From Russula earlei (Eukaryota > Basidiomycota > Agaricomycetes > Russulales > Russulaceae), in contig JAGFNK010000105.1 in NCBI GenBank assembly GCA_025769875.1, positions 62,001 through 126,000 of the forward strand: a DNA stretch of 64,000 nt, read 5' to 3'. The notes under the pieces were generated by a model that was not told the DNA's origin, searched no databases, and saw only the letters and a list, made by a program, of their open reading frames with translations. The first letter of the stretch is position 1. Every line of letters begins with the position of its first letter. Below, in pieces: positions 1 to 11,190 of this stretch. The position numbers were made by a program, and so were the translations under genes.

Positions 1-59
1 GATCCAGAGGAAGTGACATCCCGAAAAATGCCGACACTCAAATTTTGTTATCTCCCAAC

Positions 60-196
60 AGTGGATGCACCAGGTCTGGCTCTCAATGCGGACACACCAG
101 TTCTGCTGTCTCCCAACGCGGACACACCAGTTCTGTAGCCTCTCAACACAGACGCACTAGTTCTGTCGCCTCTCAACGCAGGACACACTAGCTCTG
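60..196. repeat. degenerate minisatellite, about 37-bp unit
   Basis: Three to four imperfect copies of a unit reading roughly CTCTCAACGCGGACACAC then CAGTTCTGTNGC lie just before the DUF6532 gene. Units differ by single substitutions. The array may be part of the truncated 5' coding end of that gene, since one frame stays open into it. Confidence 0.6.
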
Positions 197-1852
197 TTGT
201 CTTCCCCCGCCAACACCCAAACTCCCACCCCTCAGTCCATTCAGTCAGACTTGGACCCTGGCCCTGCGCACAAAGTCAGGCAGGTACACTCAGTCAATGG
301 GTGCCCAAAGGCCAAGGACTTCGGAGCAGACATCCAGGATGTCATCAGTGCTGCAATTACTCACTATCGTGCTGACCTCAGCACGATGAATAGCTATCCC
401 GACATGGTCACTGAAACAAACTGGGCCAAGGCCGCATGGAAGGCAGGATGCAAGGAGAAGGACGTTAACATGGTTCCCAATGTGAATCATCTGCGCATAG
501 TGAGTGAATATATACATTCTATTTGTTTAGATTATATGTGGGCCACACAGATCACTGGCAGCGATCTGGCCATCTTCGTGGTGATGTCAAGACCAAGGCC
601 AAAGACGTGGTGGCCAACAGTTTTCAACTTCCAACACACATACAATCCGACCGTCATTGCCAACCAACTGCACTCGAGTGGCCGAGCTGTCACAAGGACC
701 GGTGAATCAGGACCGGACCTGGCAACCAGATAAGCCTACCTGGACATGTCTCAAGTTTCCCACGTGTTTTATGACTCTTCCATAGCCTTGCACATACCAG
801 ATGTTTCCTGCGTGTTCTAGTTTCGATTGCCTCGCTTCCACCTCATGAATACTATTTGATATAGTATTTTACATGTATATAAGACCGCTATTCGATGAGG
901 ACAAGCCCTAAGCTTGTTCTCCTGTGAAATCTCACTGGTTTTCTTGCTTCGGAACTTGTAGGCTTGCAAGACCTCAAGCAGAATCGTCCGAAAACCCTCT
1001 CACTCATAAGTCTTCCTAACGCGAAGACTTATTCAGTGATTTCCCCTCTTCGCGGAACTGTATTTGCCTTGGCAATATCATCTCCAAGAACCCCAAAACT
1101 AGCGAAGACTTAGTGTCTTGCTCGACTCGCTACGCTCATCTCGCTGTGTGAACTGATTTGTCAGCGACACCAGCCCCCAGTCGGTGACACGAGCTCAAGC
1201 ATGATTCCACCTACGTTTATTGGGTACGTTGCCAGTCAGTGTACTAACATTTCATGTTGCGCTGTTGACCAGGGTTTCCCACAGCAAACAACAGGGCAGA
1301 GCATTTTTTTGAAGAGCCGTGCAATCCAAGACATAATCAACAAAGTCTGGTTCCGAAATTCATCAAAAAGCAAGCCTGACGCCGTTATATTCTGTGATCG
1401 ATATGATCTGTTCCCACTGGTTGCCATTGCGCTCACATTGTCTGTGGTGAAATTTCCAAATGTTGCCCTTGCTAAGCCATATTAATTGAACTTATAGATG
1501 GAATGCGCACTCAATGAATGGAGAACCGGGTCATACAGCCCTGTCACCTTCACAGTGGCAGAATACAAGCATGTTTTCGAGGACGCACATGAGATGCTCC
1601 AAAGTTTCGACCAAGCTACAAAGGACCTTGGTATCCTGCCAGCATCACAGAAGGCAATATTCACTGGTGGCTGGTCTGTATCCATCGCCTTCAAATGAAC
1701 TGTGCTAATAACTTGACAGTGTCTACGGAAAGTTTGATGCTGAAGAAGGGTTGCGCTCACACCAGAACTCACTGTCTGAGGACGCCGTCAAGAAGGCGAT
1801 CAAAGAACATCAGAATGGCATTGACTGGAGCGATGATGAAGACGTCAAGTAG
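197..1852 (+). pseudogene. DUF6532-type gene, split by a solo LTR
   Basis: The translated pieces resemble the DUF6532 family of Agaricomycetes, whose function is unknown. Recognisable blocks are an Ala/Tyr-Arg helix with a conserved Trp (ISAAITHYR, NWAKAAW; 330-470), LRGDVKTKAKDVVA (about 575-625), IQDIINKVWF (about 1325) and CALNEWRTG (about 1505). Inferred introns are near 497-520, at 1447-1497 and at 1674-1719; the last contains a GCTAATAAC branch-like site. The stop is 1850-1852. No convincing ATG is seen at the left, so the 5' end probably lies outside or in the minisatellite. A Gypsy-family LTR (688-1189) interrupts the coding sequence at codons for EWPS, so this copy should be non-functional unless the LTR is spliced out. 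The frame outside the LTR is otherwise largely open, which suggests a fairly recent hit. Confidence 0.7.
688..1189 (+). mobile_element. solo LTR of the Ty3/Gypsy family
   Basis: It starts TGTCACAAGG and ends GTCGGTGACA, matching both LTRs of the Gypsy element at 18981-29641 along its length. It is flanked by a perfect 5-bp duplication, CGAGC, at 683-687 and 1190-1194. There is no internal region, so it is a recombined solo LTR. At 502 bp it is slightly longer and visibly more diverged than the two LTRs of the full element. Confidence 0.93.
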
Positions 1853-2943
1853 TTTAAAAATATTAGTTAGCATTGATGTGTGAAATATACATTGTTTCCT
1901 GACATTTTTGTGAATGCAAGTGCCTGAGTCGTTTATCATAACAATGTTGCAATTGGTAGAACATAGGCGTGTGGTTGGCTACATAGGCTTCCGTAGCACT
2001 CCTGACTATGGTTGACTATGGGGAGAACCGTATATTTATGTTGTTGATGTAACATTGTATGATTCATGTAGCATTGGTAAAAGAAACGTAGTCAATGGTG
2101 CTCTATATAACTCTGGCAGCGGCTATATAGAGTTTGGTGGTTGCTATGTAGGCATGAAACCTCGATGGTTGTTAAGTTGCTACAGACGCTATGGTAGCTA
2201 TATAGCGCTACATAGCATTTTCGTTTTTTCCTGATGTCCCCAATAACCCTCCAAACCAAAATCTGCCTCAACCCAATGGACACCCCCCAAAAGGTGCCGC
2301 ATGGCTCCTCCAAGTCCTAATTTCTGAAGCAGCCCATCTTGTATGGGTCATAAGGTGCAAATGAGTGATATGCAAATGCTCTCACACAGAGCAAGAGGTG
2401 CACACCTGGTGGGTTCATGCCATCAACATGAGACTCACCAATGACAGAATTAATGCTACCCTAATAAAATGTGACAAGAGGGCCCTCCATGTGGTTAGGG
2501 ACCCCCGGGAACATGTCCTTCACAAAACTATGGACCTCCCAAATGACTGGATATCTAATCATGAAGCTTTAGTGGGTAGAAGGTTCGAGTAAGTCATTCC
2601 CCCCTTGACCACACACCCTGAGTCCCACACTGTTCCCATACCTGGGGATGGGTGTAAGTGCATTTATCCTCACCCCCCAGTCCCCGCACTGGCTACAGCA
2701 TAATGGATAGGGCTGATCTGTTTTCTCCCGCTATCTAATATTATTCTGGGTAGTCTAAGTCCGTAGATAACTCCAAATAAATGCTTTAAAAAGAAAAAAA
2801 AAGAAACGAAAACACTTGTCACACCTGTCAATCCCAGCAGCAAATCCCAAATAGTCTTCACGCTTGGGTGCTATACAGTTTTCGTTTTTTTTTTTTTTCC
2901 ATTTCAAGTTCAAATCTCATTGTCATCATAGTGCTGGAGTATT
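1853..2943. other. intergenic, with a diverged dispersed repeat
   Basis: No recognised gene. Positions 2092-2235 are rich in CTATATA, GTAGCTATAT and TACATAG motifs and resemble 7150-7265 (shared GATGGTTGT and CTATNGTAGCTAT blocks), suggesting two old copies of a small element. An open frame at 2365-2592 (75 codons) matches nothing I know. AAATAAA-like and poly-purine stretches near 2775-2815 could be a 3' UTR. Confidence 0.4.
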
Positions 2944-3285
2944 CTAGTCATCATCACCGAGCCGCGGCTTACGCAGCATCCGTTCATACTCCTTCTGCCA
3001 CTTTAACCGAGCGTTGTAGACGTCTGACTCATCCACCTTTTTCCCCTTCTTATCCCTCGGTGGGTACATACTATTTCGCAACAATGTACTAATAGGTACT
3101 CTGTCGTCCGGGTACTTCCACTGTCGTGATCCCCCAGCTCTTTGGGCTTTTTTATTACTGAGGGGTAAAGTCAACTTCAGGGGGAAAGAGAACTGAAAAA
3201 GGTGGGCGTACCTTGAAGGAAGCTCGAACGATGGAGCGACGCCAAAGGCGAAGCAGAATATGGCAACCACAAAGCAGGTGCGCAT
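2944..3285 (-). CDS. small secreted protein, paralogue of the gene at 57744
   Basis: Predicted 95-residue product from two exons (3285-3212 and 3157-2944). The 54-bp intron has GTACGC donor and CTCAG acceptor and interrupts a codon after its second base. The protein opens with a classic signal peptide (MRTCFVVAIFCFAFGVAPS), so it should enter the secretory pathway. The mature part is short, basic in the middle (RDKKGKKVD) and ends in three Asp. It has no cysteine pattern or domain that I recognise. The leader matches the one at 57744 (MRTSTIVAFISLVMGVAPS), and the intron sits at the same place and phase, so the two are paralogues. Effector-like function is possible but unproven. Unspliced, the intron also stays in frame. 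Confidence 0.7.
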   Translation of the reverse strand: MRTCFVVAIFCFAFGVAPSFELPSRYAHLFQFSFPLKLTLPLSNKKAQRAGGSRQWKYPDDRVPISTLLRNSMYPPRDKKGKKVDESDVYNARLKWQKEYERMLRKPRLGDDD

Positions 3286-5054
3286 TGTGACTTATGAGTG
3301 GGATGGTGGATTTTTGTACTGGAACTTTGTCAAAGTCGTCGGGTGAACGAGTGCGCGGAGTAGAAAATGTAGAAAGATTGTTGGTGACTGGACCTGCCAG
3401 TATGAAGGAAGGGAATGGGAGCTGCGGAGAATTGTAACCGCAGGCACCGACTTTATACTGTGGAAAACCCCCTCCCCTCTTTCTACAACGTCTAGATCAG
3501 GATTGGTGAGGCCATCATCTCAGAAAGTCGCACCATGATTATCTAGAGCTGATCCAACGTTGATGCGTCCACCTCTCCAGAGAGGAGCGAGCGTGTGAAG
3601 GCCACTTGAAACCGTCTCAACGGTCTCATGAAGGTCGAGTGGTCTATATCAGCCACCGTAAACCTGTTCATTATGATGTAAGATCAACGCTGCAGGTGCA
3701 GTACCGCGTGTCGTTAGGACACTACGGGGAGCCCTCAACAATACCAGTTCCAAGTTCTCTTTAGAGAACGAGGATCTTAAGCCGTTTTTCCTCTGCACCC
3801 CACACCGTGGGAATTGGCCATAGGCCACGGAGTGCGTGGGAAATGTACCATCTCATTGCGGCCGTTGCCGACTTACTGAGGTATTTTGGCTTGCGCGTTC
3901 CCACACTGTGGTAGTACGGTGGTACTACCAGCTAGAGTCGGCTGTGTACTTGTATTTCTGATCGTGAAATTTGAGCCATAGAAGGCTGCCTGCATGGATT
4001 TGTGCCGAAATATGTGGCGCTCGCCTGTCAGTTCTACCTATGATGATCTCAAGAGTCACATACCGAGTCAGGTAAATTGCGCCCGGGCGCATTTCTTGCA
4101 CTCGGATCATTGATACGCCCTTTTCGGCATGAAGTAAGCGAGGACACAGCCAGGTCGAAACCTGAGCATATAAAGGAGACGGATAGGCATTACAAGAACA
4201 AATCACCTCACCCGACCGCCCGTTGCAGTGTCATAATACCGAACTCCACATCCCATGTGTCGACAATCATTGTGCGCCACCTCGGTGCCAGGCACTCCCG
4301 CGCACTCACGATGCGGGATCACCAAGATCCTGCGTGCGCTACGCAGCTCGCCAAAGTTGAGGAGAGCATCGGCCGCCGACTCAGGTGAGTGACGTGCCAC
4401 GCGCTGAGATCCCAAGTGTTGATCGGCCTTTTAAAGATTCCACACTCGTCATATCCCCAGTAGCAACTGAGAAGGGAGATGCACTCCAGAAGACGGTCCC
4501 TGATATACTCACACCGCATGACGAACGAAAGACACGCTCCTGGACCGCGGGGGCAGGGTGCGCGCTATTCAGGCGCTGACAAGCTTGATGAAAGCCGGGA
4601 TGGTGATCGACCGTTTGGGACGTAGCGGGGACTCGCAATTATTTTTGTTCGGTACTGCCACAGTTCTGTGCGAGTAGAGGGTTTAGGACTCGCAAACGTT
4701 CAGAATGTATTATAGAGAACGACTGGCACTACTGTCATGACACCCAAGATCAAACATTCAGGTCTCGTTGCTGTCGGACGTACCTGGAGAAGCTGATCCC
4801 GACCGTGACTGAGCGTATCGAGGGCCGATGAAATGTGAGAAGTTACGAGATATTTCTTTTTATATCCGGACTATTCGGATCTAAAAAAAAGCCATGGACG
4901 TATTGAGGATGAACAACTACCTTGGCTATCCTAACGCTGTCAGGCGGTTATAAGAGCAGTGGGCGTGAGAATCCAAGCCACGTGTGATTCATCGGCCTCG
5001 AATCCTCGCCGTTATACACGACGCCGACGTTGCTTCCGCTTCCCGTCGTCCGCC
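3286..5054. other. intergenic between divergent genes
   Basis: No supported gene. It contains the shared upstream regions of the minus-strand secreted protein gene and the plus-strand membrane protein gene. Open frames here are under 110 codons, overlap on both strands and show no recognisable domain or plausible exon structure. A short inverted repeat GGTAGTAC/GTACTACC lies near 3910-3930. Confidence 0.5.
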
Positions 5055-6435
5055 ATGGATTACGACCGCAAATCCGCAGTGTCGTCGTTCTACGGTGGTC
5101 GTAGGTCCTCCGCAGACGCTCTCAATAGAGACTATGCCCCCCCACCACCAACATCCGACCAACGAGCCCGTCGTGATTCCTCCTCCTCGTTTTTCAATCC
5201 CACGGGGGCAGAAGCCCTTCCAACGGGCGCAGCCGAACCTGCCCGTGTGCACAGTGCTGGATATAACCGAATGTCGTACTTCGACGCCGGGCGTGAAGAA
5301 CCCGTCAAGGGCGGATACGATGAGGTGGAACGGCCCAATGAGGGTGGCTGGGACATATATGCGGACTTCAACAACGCGGGTCCCCGTTACAGCCATGCAT
5401 TTGGTCTCGGTCAGACCGAGCCAAGGTATGCTCAAGCTTTCGTCTTTTTTTGACCGTCGTTCATATCCGTGATTGTGAAGCTATCAGCAACTCCCATCAC
5501 CCCGCTCGGCCAAAATGGACGAAGGATCTGCGGGACCTGTCGAAATGGTGACAGTTCCTGCGCTGGGCGCCGAGTGGGGAAAAGACGAGCTAAAGGCCAT
5601 GACCAAGCGTGGGCGGAGGGAGGAAAAGTCAGAAGATCGGTCGCGAAAGTGGAAGGCGTTCAATCGAGGACAGTATGGTCTTTGTGGTCGCAAATGGCTC
5701 ACCCGCCGCACGCTGGTGTTCGTAATCTTTGCCCTCTGTGCCGCGTACGTCCTTTCTTCCCTTTGTGCACAGCGTCATGCGAGCCGCTGTCTCTCTTTCG
5801 CAGCATCGCGATCGTCCTTGCCTTTGTCATCCCACGCGTACCCAGCTTCGCCATCAATGGGTCGACTCCTCTTGTGCCTGCCACAGGCTGGTTTAACACG
5901 TCCATTCCGGCACAATTTAGTCGCTTCCCGGCCAACTTTTCATTCCCGGCATTAATATCGCTCCAGGTCGACACCAGTGGGAACTTCTTGCCGCTCGTTT
6001 TCAAGCACCTGGATGCGCAGGTGTACGACCTTGACTCGTTCCGCCTTGTTGGAACGGGTCATTTGAACCACACCAAGCTGCCGGCAAAGCAGTTCACAGA
6101 CATACAAATGCCGCTCAACTTCACGTATCTGGCGACTAACGACAGCGATCTGACGTGTCAATCGATTTCTCCTTTTTTCATTTTACTATGGCTGACCCCT
6201 CCCATAGGGATTAATTGGTACAATGCTTGCAAAAATAAGATCCAATACAATGGTGGTGTCCGGCCAGGTTCGTTCTCTTCGAAGCTCTCTCCATGAAACA
6301 ACTTATCCTCCGTCAGGACTTCGGTTCCGCCTCAATATTGACATGGACATTGCTGGCCTCCCCACTATGCATTCTACGGCAACGACTATTACCAATGCGC
6401 CGTGTCCCATCGAACTCCCCAATAACGCCGGCTAA
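5055..6435 (+). CDS. single-pass membrane protein with LEA2-like domain
   Basis: Five exons (5055-5425, 5481-5744, 5804-6156, 6208-6267, 6317-6435) give 388 residues with every junction in frame. The first acceptor is AAG rather than YAG, so that junction is the least certain. The N-terminal 170 residues are hydrophilic and rich in Gly, Pro and Ser (SSFYGGRRSS, DIYADFNNAGPRY). One strongly hydrophobic segment follows a basic stretch (LTRRTLVFVIFALCA then IAIVLAFVIP), the topology of a type II anchor. The rest is predicted outside the cytosol: beta-rich, with several NxS/T sites (NTS, NFS, NHT, NFT, NDS), resembling LEA2/WHy-fold domains. The block TWINWYNACKNK and the C-terminal CPIELP motif recall a conserved, uncharacterised basidiomycete family. 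The role is unknown. It is an intact-looking host gene. Confidence 0.82.
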
Positions 6436-7358
6436 TTTCCCAGAATCAGTATCATAAAATAACTCGTCATCTCTTCCCCATCGTGTGACGCATCACCGTT
6501 AATATCTCTTGGATCCACCTACGTCACCATTCCTATGCTACATCGTGCTGCATGGACTCAGATTTGGACATAACATTTCCCGGACTGTATGATCGTTTTA
6601 TTTGCATAAATTTTCCGTCTTTTTCGCATTTCTTTGCTATTTGAGAATTTTGTCACAAAGGTCGCATGACTGCATTGCCATTCCATCATCTGGAAGACGG
6701 CGATTAGGCACCAAAGTTTGCTCAAACATATATCAGACAGATAACTAGCTCCTAATGATCGGTCTGGTGAGTTGATGGTAAGACACGCCTCACTTCACCA
6801 ATAACAAGTCACGTAGGTGAGCCACAACCTTGCCTTGCGTTGATCATAATATTATCGTACGTTCGGACCGACTGGATTTTGGGTTACCATGTCCTTTGGG
6901 TTGCAAAACCATGGAGAGTTGTAAAATATAGTTTTTAAGAGATCGCAAGGTCTTCTGAGCCGATCCTTCTTTACTACAACTGACGAGATAGTGATAAGGA
7001 TCTCACAAAAGAAAAGGAGGATGGGATGTTTTCGCCTTGCAATGTCATGATCGTTATGCAGTAATAGACAAATTCAGGGAAAAGTGGTCAGCTGGACCTG
7101 GTATTTGCATCCCATCCCATGATTTGAAATCTCAGGTCATGACCACAGTGCTCTATACGGCAGGGTCTATGTAGACAGTAGACTATATAACTTTTGGCAG
7201 GGGCCGCATAGGATCCATAACTGGATGGTTGTAAAAGTGCTACCAGCACTATAGTAGCTATGTCAAGGGGGCGGCGGAACGGGCATTTCACATATACTGT
7301 GGGTGATCGGGAACTCGGCAGTTGATCACCATCTCGGCGGCCACAAATGTCATGAAAG
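6436..7358. other. intergenic, with second copy of a dispersed repeat
   Basis: No supported gene. It holds the 3' flank of the membrane protein gene. The stretch 7150-7265 resembles 2092-2235 (see there). The right end is the target of the outer Harbinger insertion (TAA at 7359-7361). Confidence 0.45.
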
Positions 7359-7744
7359 TAAGGCCCCATTTACCAACTCAGAATTCTTGAATCTTGAACT
7401 TGAACTCGGATTTCGGTATTTTCCGGGGGTGACAGGAGTCACAGGTGTGATGAACAATAACTTGATTAACTAATATGAGTTTCTTCCATTATAATTTCTT
7501 TAATTATAATTATGAGCTCTTTCCCACCAGATTTGCAAATTCGCTTGTTGTAATTGCATATTTGCGTGTGTGAAGTTAGATGTCTGCATACTTGGAGTTG
7601 ACTCGGGAGTCGGTACTTGGCTTTGTTCAGGACTTTCCCTCTGTTGTCTTTTTCCATGTATGCGTGGCGTGCATTTTTCTCTCGCCTTCTTTTTTTAATC
7701 CCCTCCTCCCTCCATACCTCCTTTGTTCAGTACCCCCATCATAC

Positions 7745-8927
7745 ATGCAGACCTGCTCAGCCTCTGATTCTTCTGTGGGAGAAAGTCAAGCAGATGGTAA
7801 CGCCACATGGACAACTAAGGATGAAGTGGCTTTTTTAGATTTTCTTTTGGAGCATAGGGATGAAATGACCTCCAACTCTATGTTCAAGGACCACATCTTC
7901 AATGACGCAGCCTCTCAGATCAACCCCCTTCATGAGAAGGGTAGCGTCAAGACTGGGAGCACATGCAAAACAAAATGGAACAGGGTGCTGTATCATCCAC
8001 TTCATCCCTTCCCTCAATGCTGATGCCATCCAACAGTTGAAGACTGAATACAGTATCATCTCCTTCCTCAAGCTACAGTCTGGGTTTCCCTGGGATGATG
8101 AGAAAGGAGTGGATGTAGGGTTAGAAATGGAGGGGCAGTGGGCCGATTTAGTCAAGGTGTGTGTATAACTCCTGCTTCTTTAACAACGTCTGACCTTAGC
8201 AGAAAAAACCAAGCGCCAAGAAGTACCGCAACAAGGGCTGGTCACATTGCAGGGCTATGGAGTCTCTCATTGGATCAAAATCCAAAGGCAAAAGTGCCTA
8301 TCGGGGTACACAGAAAACACTTTGTGCAGATTCAGATCCTCCATCCCAGTCACCTTCTCATCTGTCCCCCAACTCATTTGGATCTCAATTTGATGGTGGT
8401 GCATTTCTCATCAACTTCACTATCAAATGCCTCTCCTCTCACCCTGCTTCTCAGTTTGGAAGCATAGATCCGATCACGTCTCCGTAAGTGAAACGTCAAG
8501 CAAAAGACAAAGGACCGACACTGTGGCGTCTGCTGTTGTTGGTATGTCAGCGGTCATGAACAGGGTCATTGAGTCCTTTGACTCGACTGTGCAAGCTCTC
8601 AATGAGCCTGAGCCTGAGCCCGCCCTTGAAGCCGCACCCTCACTTGATGAACAACTTGGGAATGCGTCTACAGGTGCTGTTGTACCTGTGCTTATGATGG
8701 TTCCTGAGCATGCGCATCGGTCGCTGGCAGTCAAAACCCTTGCCACTGATATCAAGGATGGTCACTGGCTGCCAACAGGCGACATTGTCCCAGCACTCAG
8801 CCTCCTCTCCAATGGCAATATTGCAGATGTTGATAGTTACCTCACACTTGGATTAGATAAGGATCCAGAATTGCGTGATCTTGCGCGTCAATACATATGT
8901 AATATGTTAGCACAAACCAAATTGTAA
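7745..8927 (+). pseudogene. Harbinger ORF1 (Myb/SANT-like), frameshifted
   Basis: Exons 7745-7984, 8037-8156 and from 8203 align codon for codon with the intact inner copy at 11191-12487. The N-terminal trihelix/SANT-like part reads TTKDEVAFLDFLLEHRDEMT, followed by the KGWSHC block. In family members this protein binds the element ends and helps transposase. In exon 3 the frame used up to about 8460 ends in TAA at 8485-8487, while the C-terminal half (SETSSKRQRTDTVASAV to the stop at 8927) lies in another frame. A one-base frameshift therefore separates the halves. The missing Pro/Ala linker of the inner copy is replaced by PEPEPALEAAP. Confidence 0.75.
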
Positions 8928-9476
8928 TTGTAATTTCAAATGTCATGTTGTCATGTGTTATGTGTATGTAAAATAAATTGGTCATTGATGGAATCATGTG
9001 GTCACAGGGTGGACTGAGTCTGTCTATGCTGACTCAGTCTGCTTGGTGGCAAAGAAAAACTTTCAAAGCATTGCATTGTCCATCCCATCATTTCCTCCCC
9101 CAATGCCCAATCAACAACTGGTAAAGAAGTGACGCCAATGACTTGTGGTCCTTTTGCATATGTCGACTCTTGTCTTGCTTTGCTGTGAAGCATATATACA
9201 ACTCCTCCAAGCCATCTGTCCTCGTCGTATTCCATATCACACATCAGCATTAACTGGGGCTGCATGGGTTCATAAACTACTCACTGGCCATCCAGAGCGC
9301 ATTTGGAGCGAGCTTGGAGTACATAAGGCCCATGATACCAACCGAGAATTCTTGAACTTCGAACTTGAACTTGAATTTCGGGATTTTCCGGGAGTGACTG
9401 GTGTGACCAGTGTGATATAAGTGACATCGCATATATGATAAACTAATAGGTTTTTTTTTAATATGAGTTTTTATTC

Positions 9477-9540
9477 GCTTGTGATTTGCATATTCGCTTG
9501 TGATTTGCATATTCGCTTGTGATTTGCATATTCGCGTATT
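9477..9540. repeat. subterminal tandem repeats of the inner Harbinger
   Basis: Three direct copies of a 19-bp unit (CTTGTGATTTGCATATTCG) sit just inside the left inverted repeat. Two copies occur in inverted orientation at the right end (about 12610-12650). Such repeats commonly serve as binding sites for the SANT protein or transposase; here that is inference. The copy number differs between ends, three against two. Confidence 0.8.
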
Positions 9541-9684
9541 GTGATTGCAGCCGTGACTGGGAACTGACTCAGTCCGCTTGTGTCCGCTGAATGTTGCCGA
9601 GGCATACTGTAGGGCCCAGGATCCATGCACGCGGAGCGAGAGATTTTTGAAGAGGAAATGGAAAATCTTTTTTTGAAAAAAATA

Positions 9685-11046
9685 CTATTCAATAACATGT
9701 TCTGCGCGGTCCCTCTGAATTCTCTGATACTGCTCCCACATGTCATCAGCAATTTTATCTCGCCTGATATTTGCTCGCTCCCTCTCACGCTGCGTCACAG
9801 GGCCTGTTCCAAGTTCACCAGCCAGCGCTTCCTCTTCTTGTGCGTCCATCTGGAGGTCAGCCACTTGGTCGTCAAAGGTGCCAATCTCCCTAGAGTCATA
9901 TGCGCGAATAAGATTGTGAAGTGCTGCGAGCGCACATGGGATGCGTGCTTGAACTCCCATGTCATACTCGCGGGGTTGTGAGAGAATCTTGAAACGCCGC
10001 TTGAGAATTCCAAAAATGTGTTCAATGACATTGCGAGCTTGGGCATGACGCAAATTGAACAGCTCCTTGGGTGTGCGTGGCCTAGGACAAACATCAGTAA
10101 GACAACTTGAAAGTAAGACAACAAAGACTCACCTTGTGCGAGCACGGCCCCATTCAGCTAGATGGTACCGCACGCCTCGATAAGGGGTGAGAAGTACATC
10201 TGACGAGGCAAAACCCGCATCACCAAGATAATACTTCCCCCTTGGGACACGAAGATCAGAATGATGTGCTGCGTGAAAAAGTGTCGCGTCAGCAGTGGAA
10301 CCCTCCCAACCAGTCAGCAGGTAGGTGAAGCGGAGGTCGAATGAGCATCCCACGAGGCAGTTCTGCGTGAGACCTCCTTTGCGGTTCCTTGCCGCATCAC
10401 GCTCTGCAGCAGTGGCAAAACAGTCGATATGTGTACCATCGATAGCACCCAGCGCGTCCTTAAGAAATGGAAAGAATTTGGGGTTGCTTTGGATGAAGGG
10501 GTGAGGGGGTGAATCGGCATCGGGAAGGCGCACAAATGTGGTGTAGAAGGGAGGGCTCGAGAGAACGCCTAGAATTTTTTTAAAATACCTAGCTATCCAT
10601 CAGACGACATCTGAAAGAAACCTGAGAGATACTTACTTTGAAATGGTGCGGGGTGACCGCTGAAAATGCTCTCCGACATGTGTCGATGGCAGCCCTGTGA
10701 CAGCTGTATAAAGGAAGATAGCAATTTGTTCTTCGACTTGGACGTGTCGTGATGATGAGATACCAAGTCGTTGGAGGATCCGCTGGAGGATGATAAATAC
10801 TTTTTTATGCACCCCAAGCTCAGTCCGAATGCGCTCTGGATGGCCAGTGAGTAGGTCCTCAACCCACTTAGCCCCAGTGTATGAAGATGTGTGATATGGG
10901 ATAGGAGGACGATAGAGGGGTTCAAGGAGCTCAAGTAATGCTTGGCAGCAAAGTAGGAGAACAGTTGACATATTTAACATGACATAGAGCCGTTGGTGCC
11001 GTTGGCGTCGCCATTGTACCCATTGCTGATGAGGGTTATCAGGCAT
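9685..11046 (-). CDS. PIF/Harbinger DDE transposase
   Basis: Three exons (11046-10637, 10588-10133, 10081-9685) give 420 residues with all junctions in phase. Introns are 48 and 51 bp with GTAAGT and GTGAGT donors. This is a DDE_Tnp_4-type nuclease: first Asp in IDGTHID, second in LGDAGFA, Glu in VIEHIFGILKRRF. An N-terminal helical region precedes the catalytic core (STVLLLCCQ, then GAKWVEDLLTGHPERI) and a Gln/Glu/Arg-rich tail follows. In the family this enzyme cuts and pastes at TWA targets together with an ORF1 partner; here the partner is the adjacent minus-strand gene. No stop or frameshift is seen. Confidence 0.9.
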
Positions 11047-11190
11047 CTTGAGCGAGGGAGGGGACAACAACGGGGACAAAGCGTGCAACTTTTTGACAGA
11101 AAATTTTTTTTGGCACATCACATGTAATTTCACAATGTGTGAAATATTTATTTGGATACACATACATGACACAACAACACAAATCATCGC

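Noticed and set aside
4077..4638. Overlapping ORFs of 60-103 codons between two host genes
   Set aside because: Several overlapping frames on both strands, no domain, no splice logic and no neighbour context; probably chance frames in GC-rich DNA.
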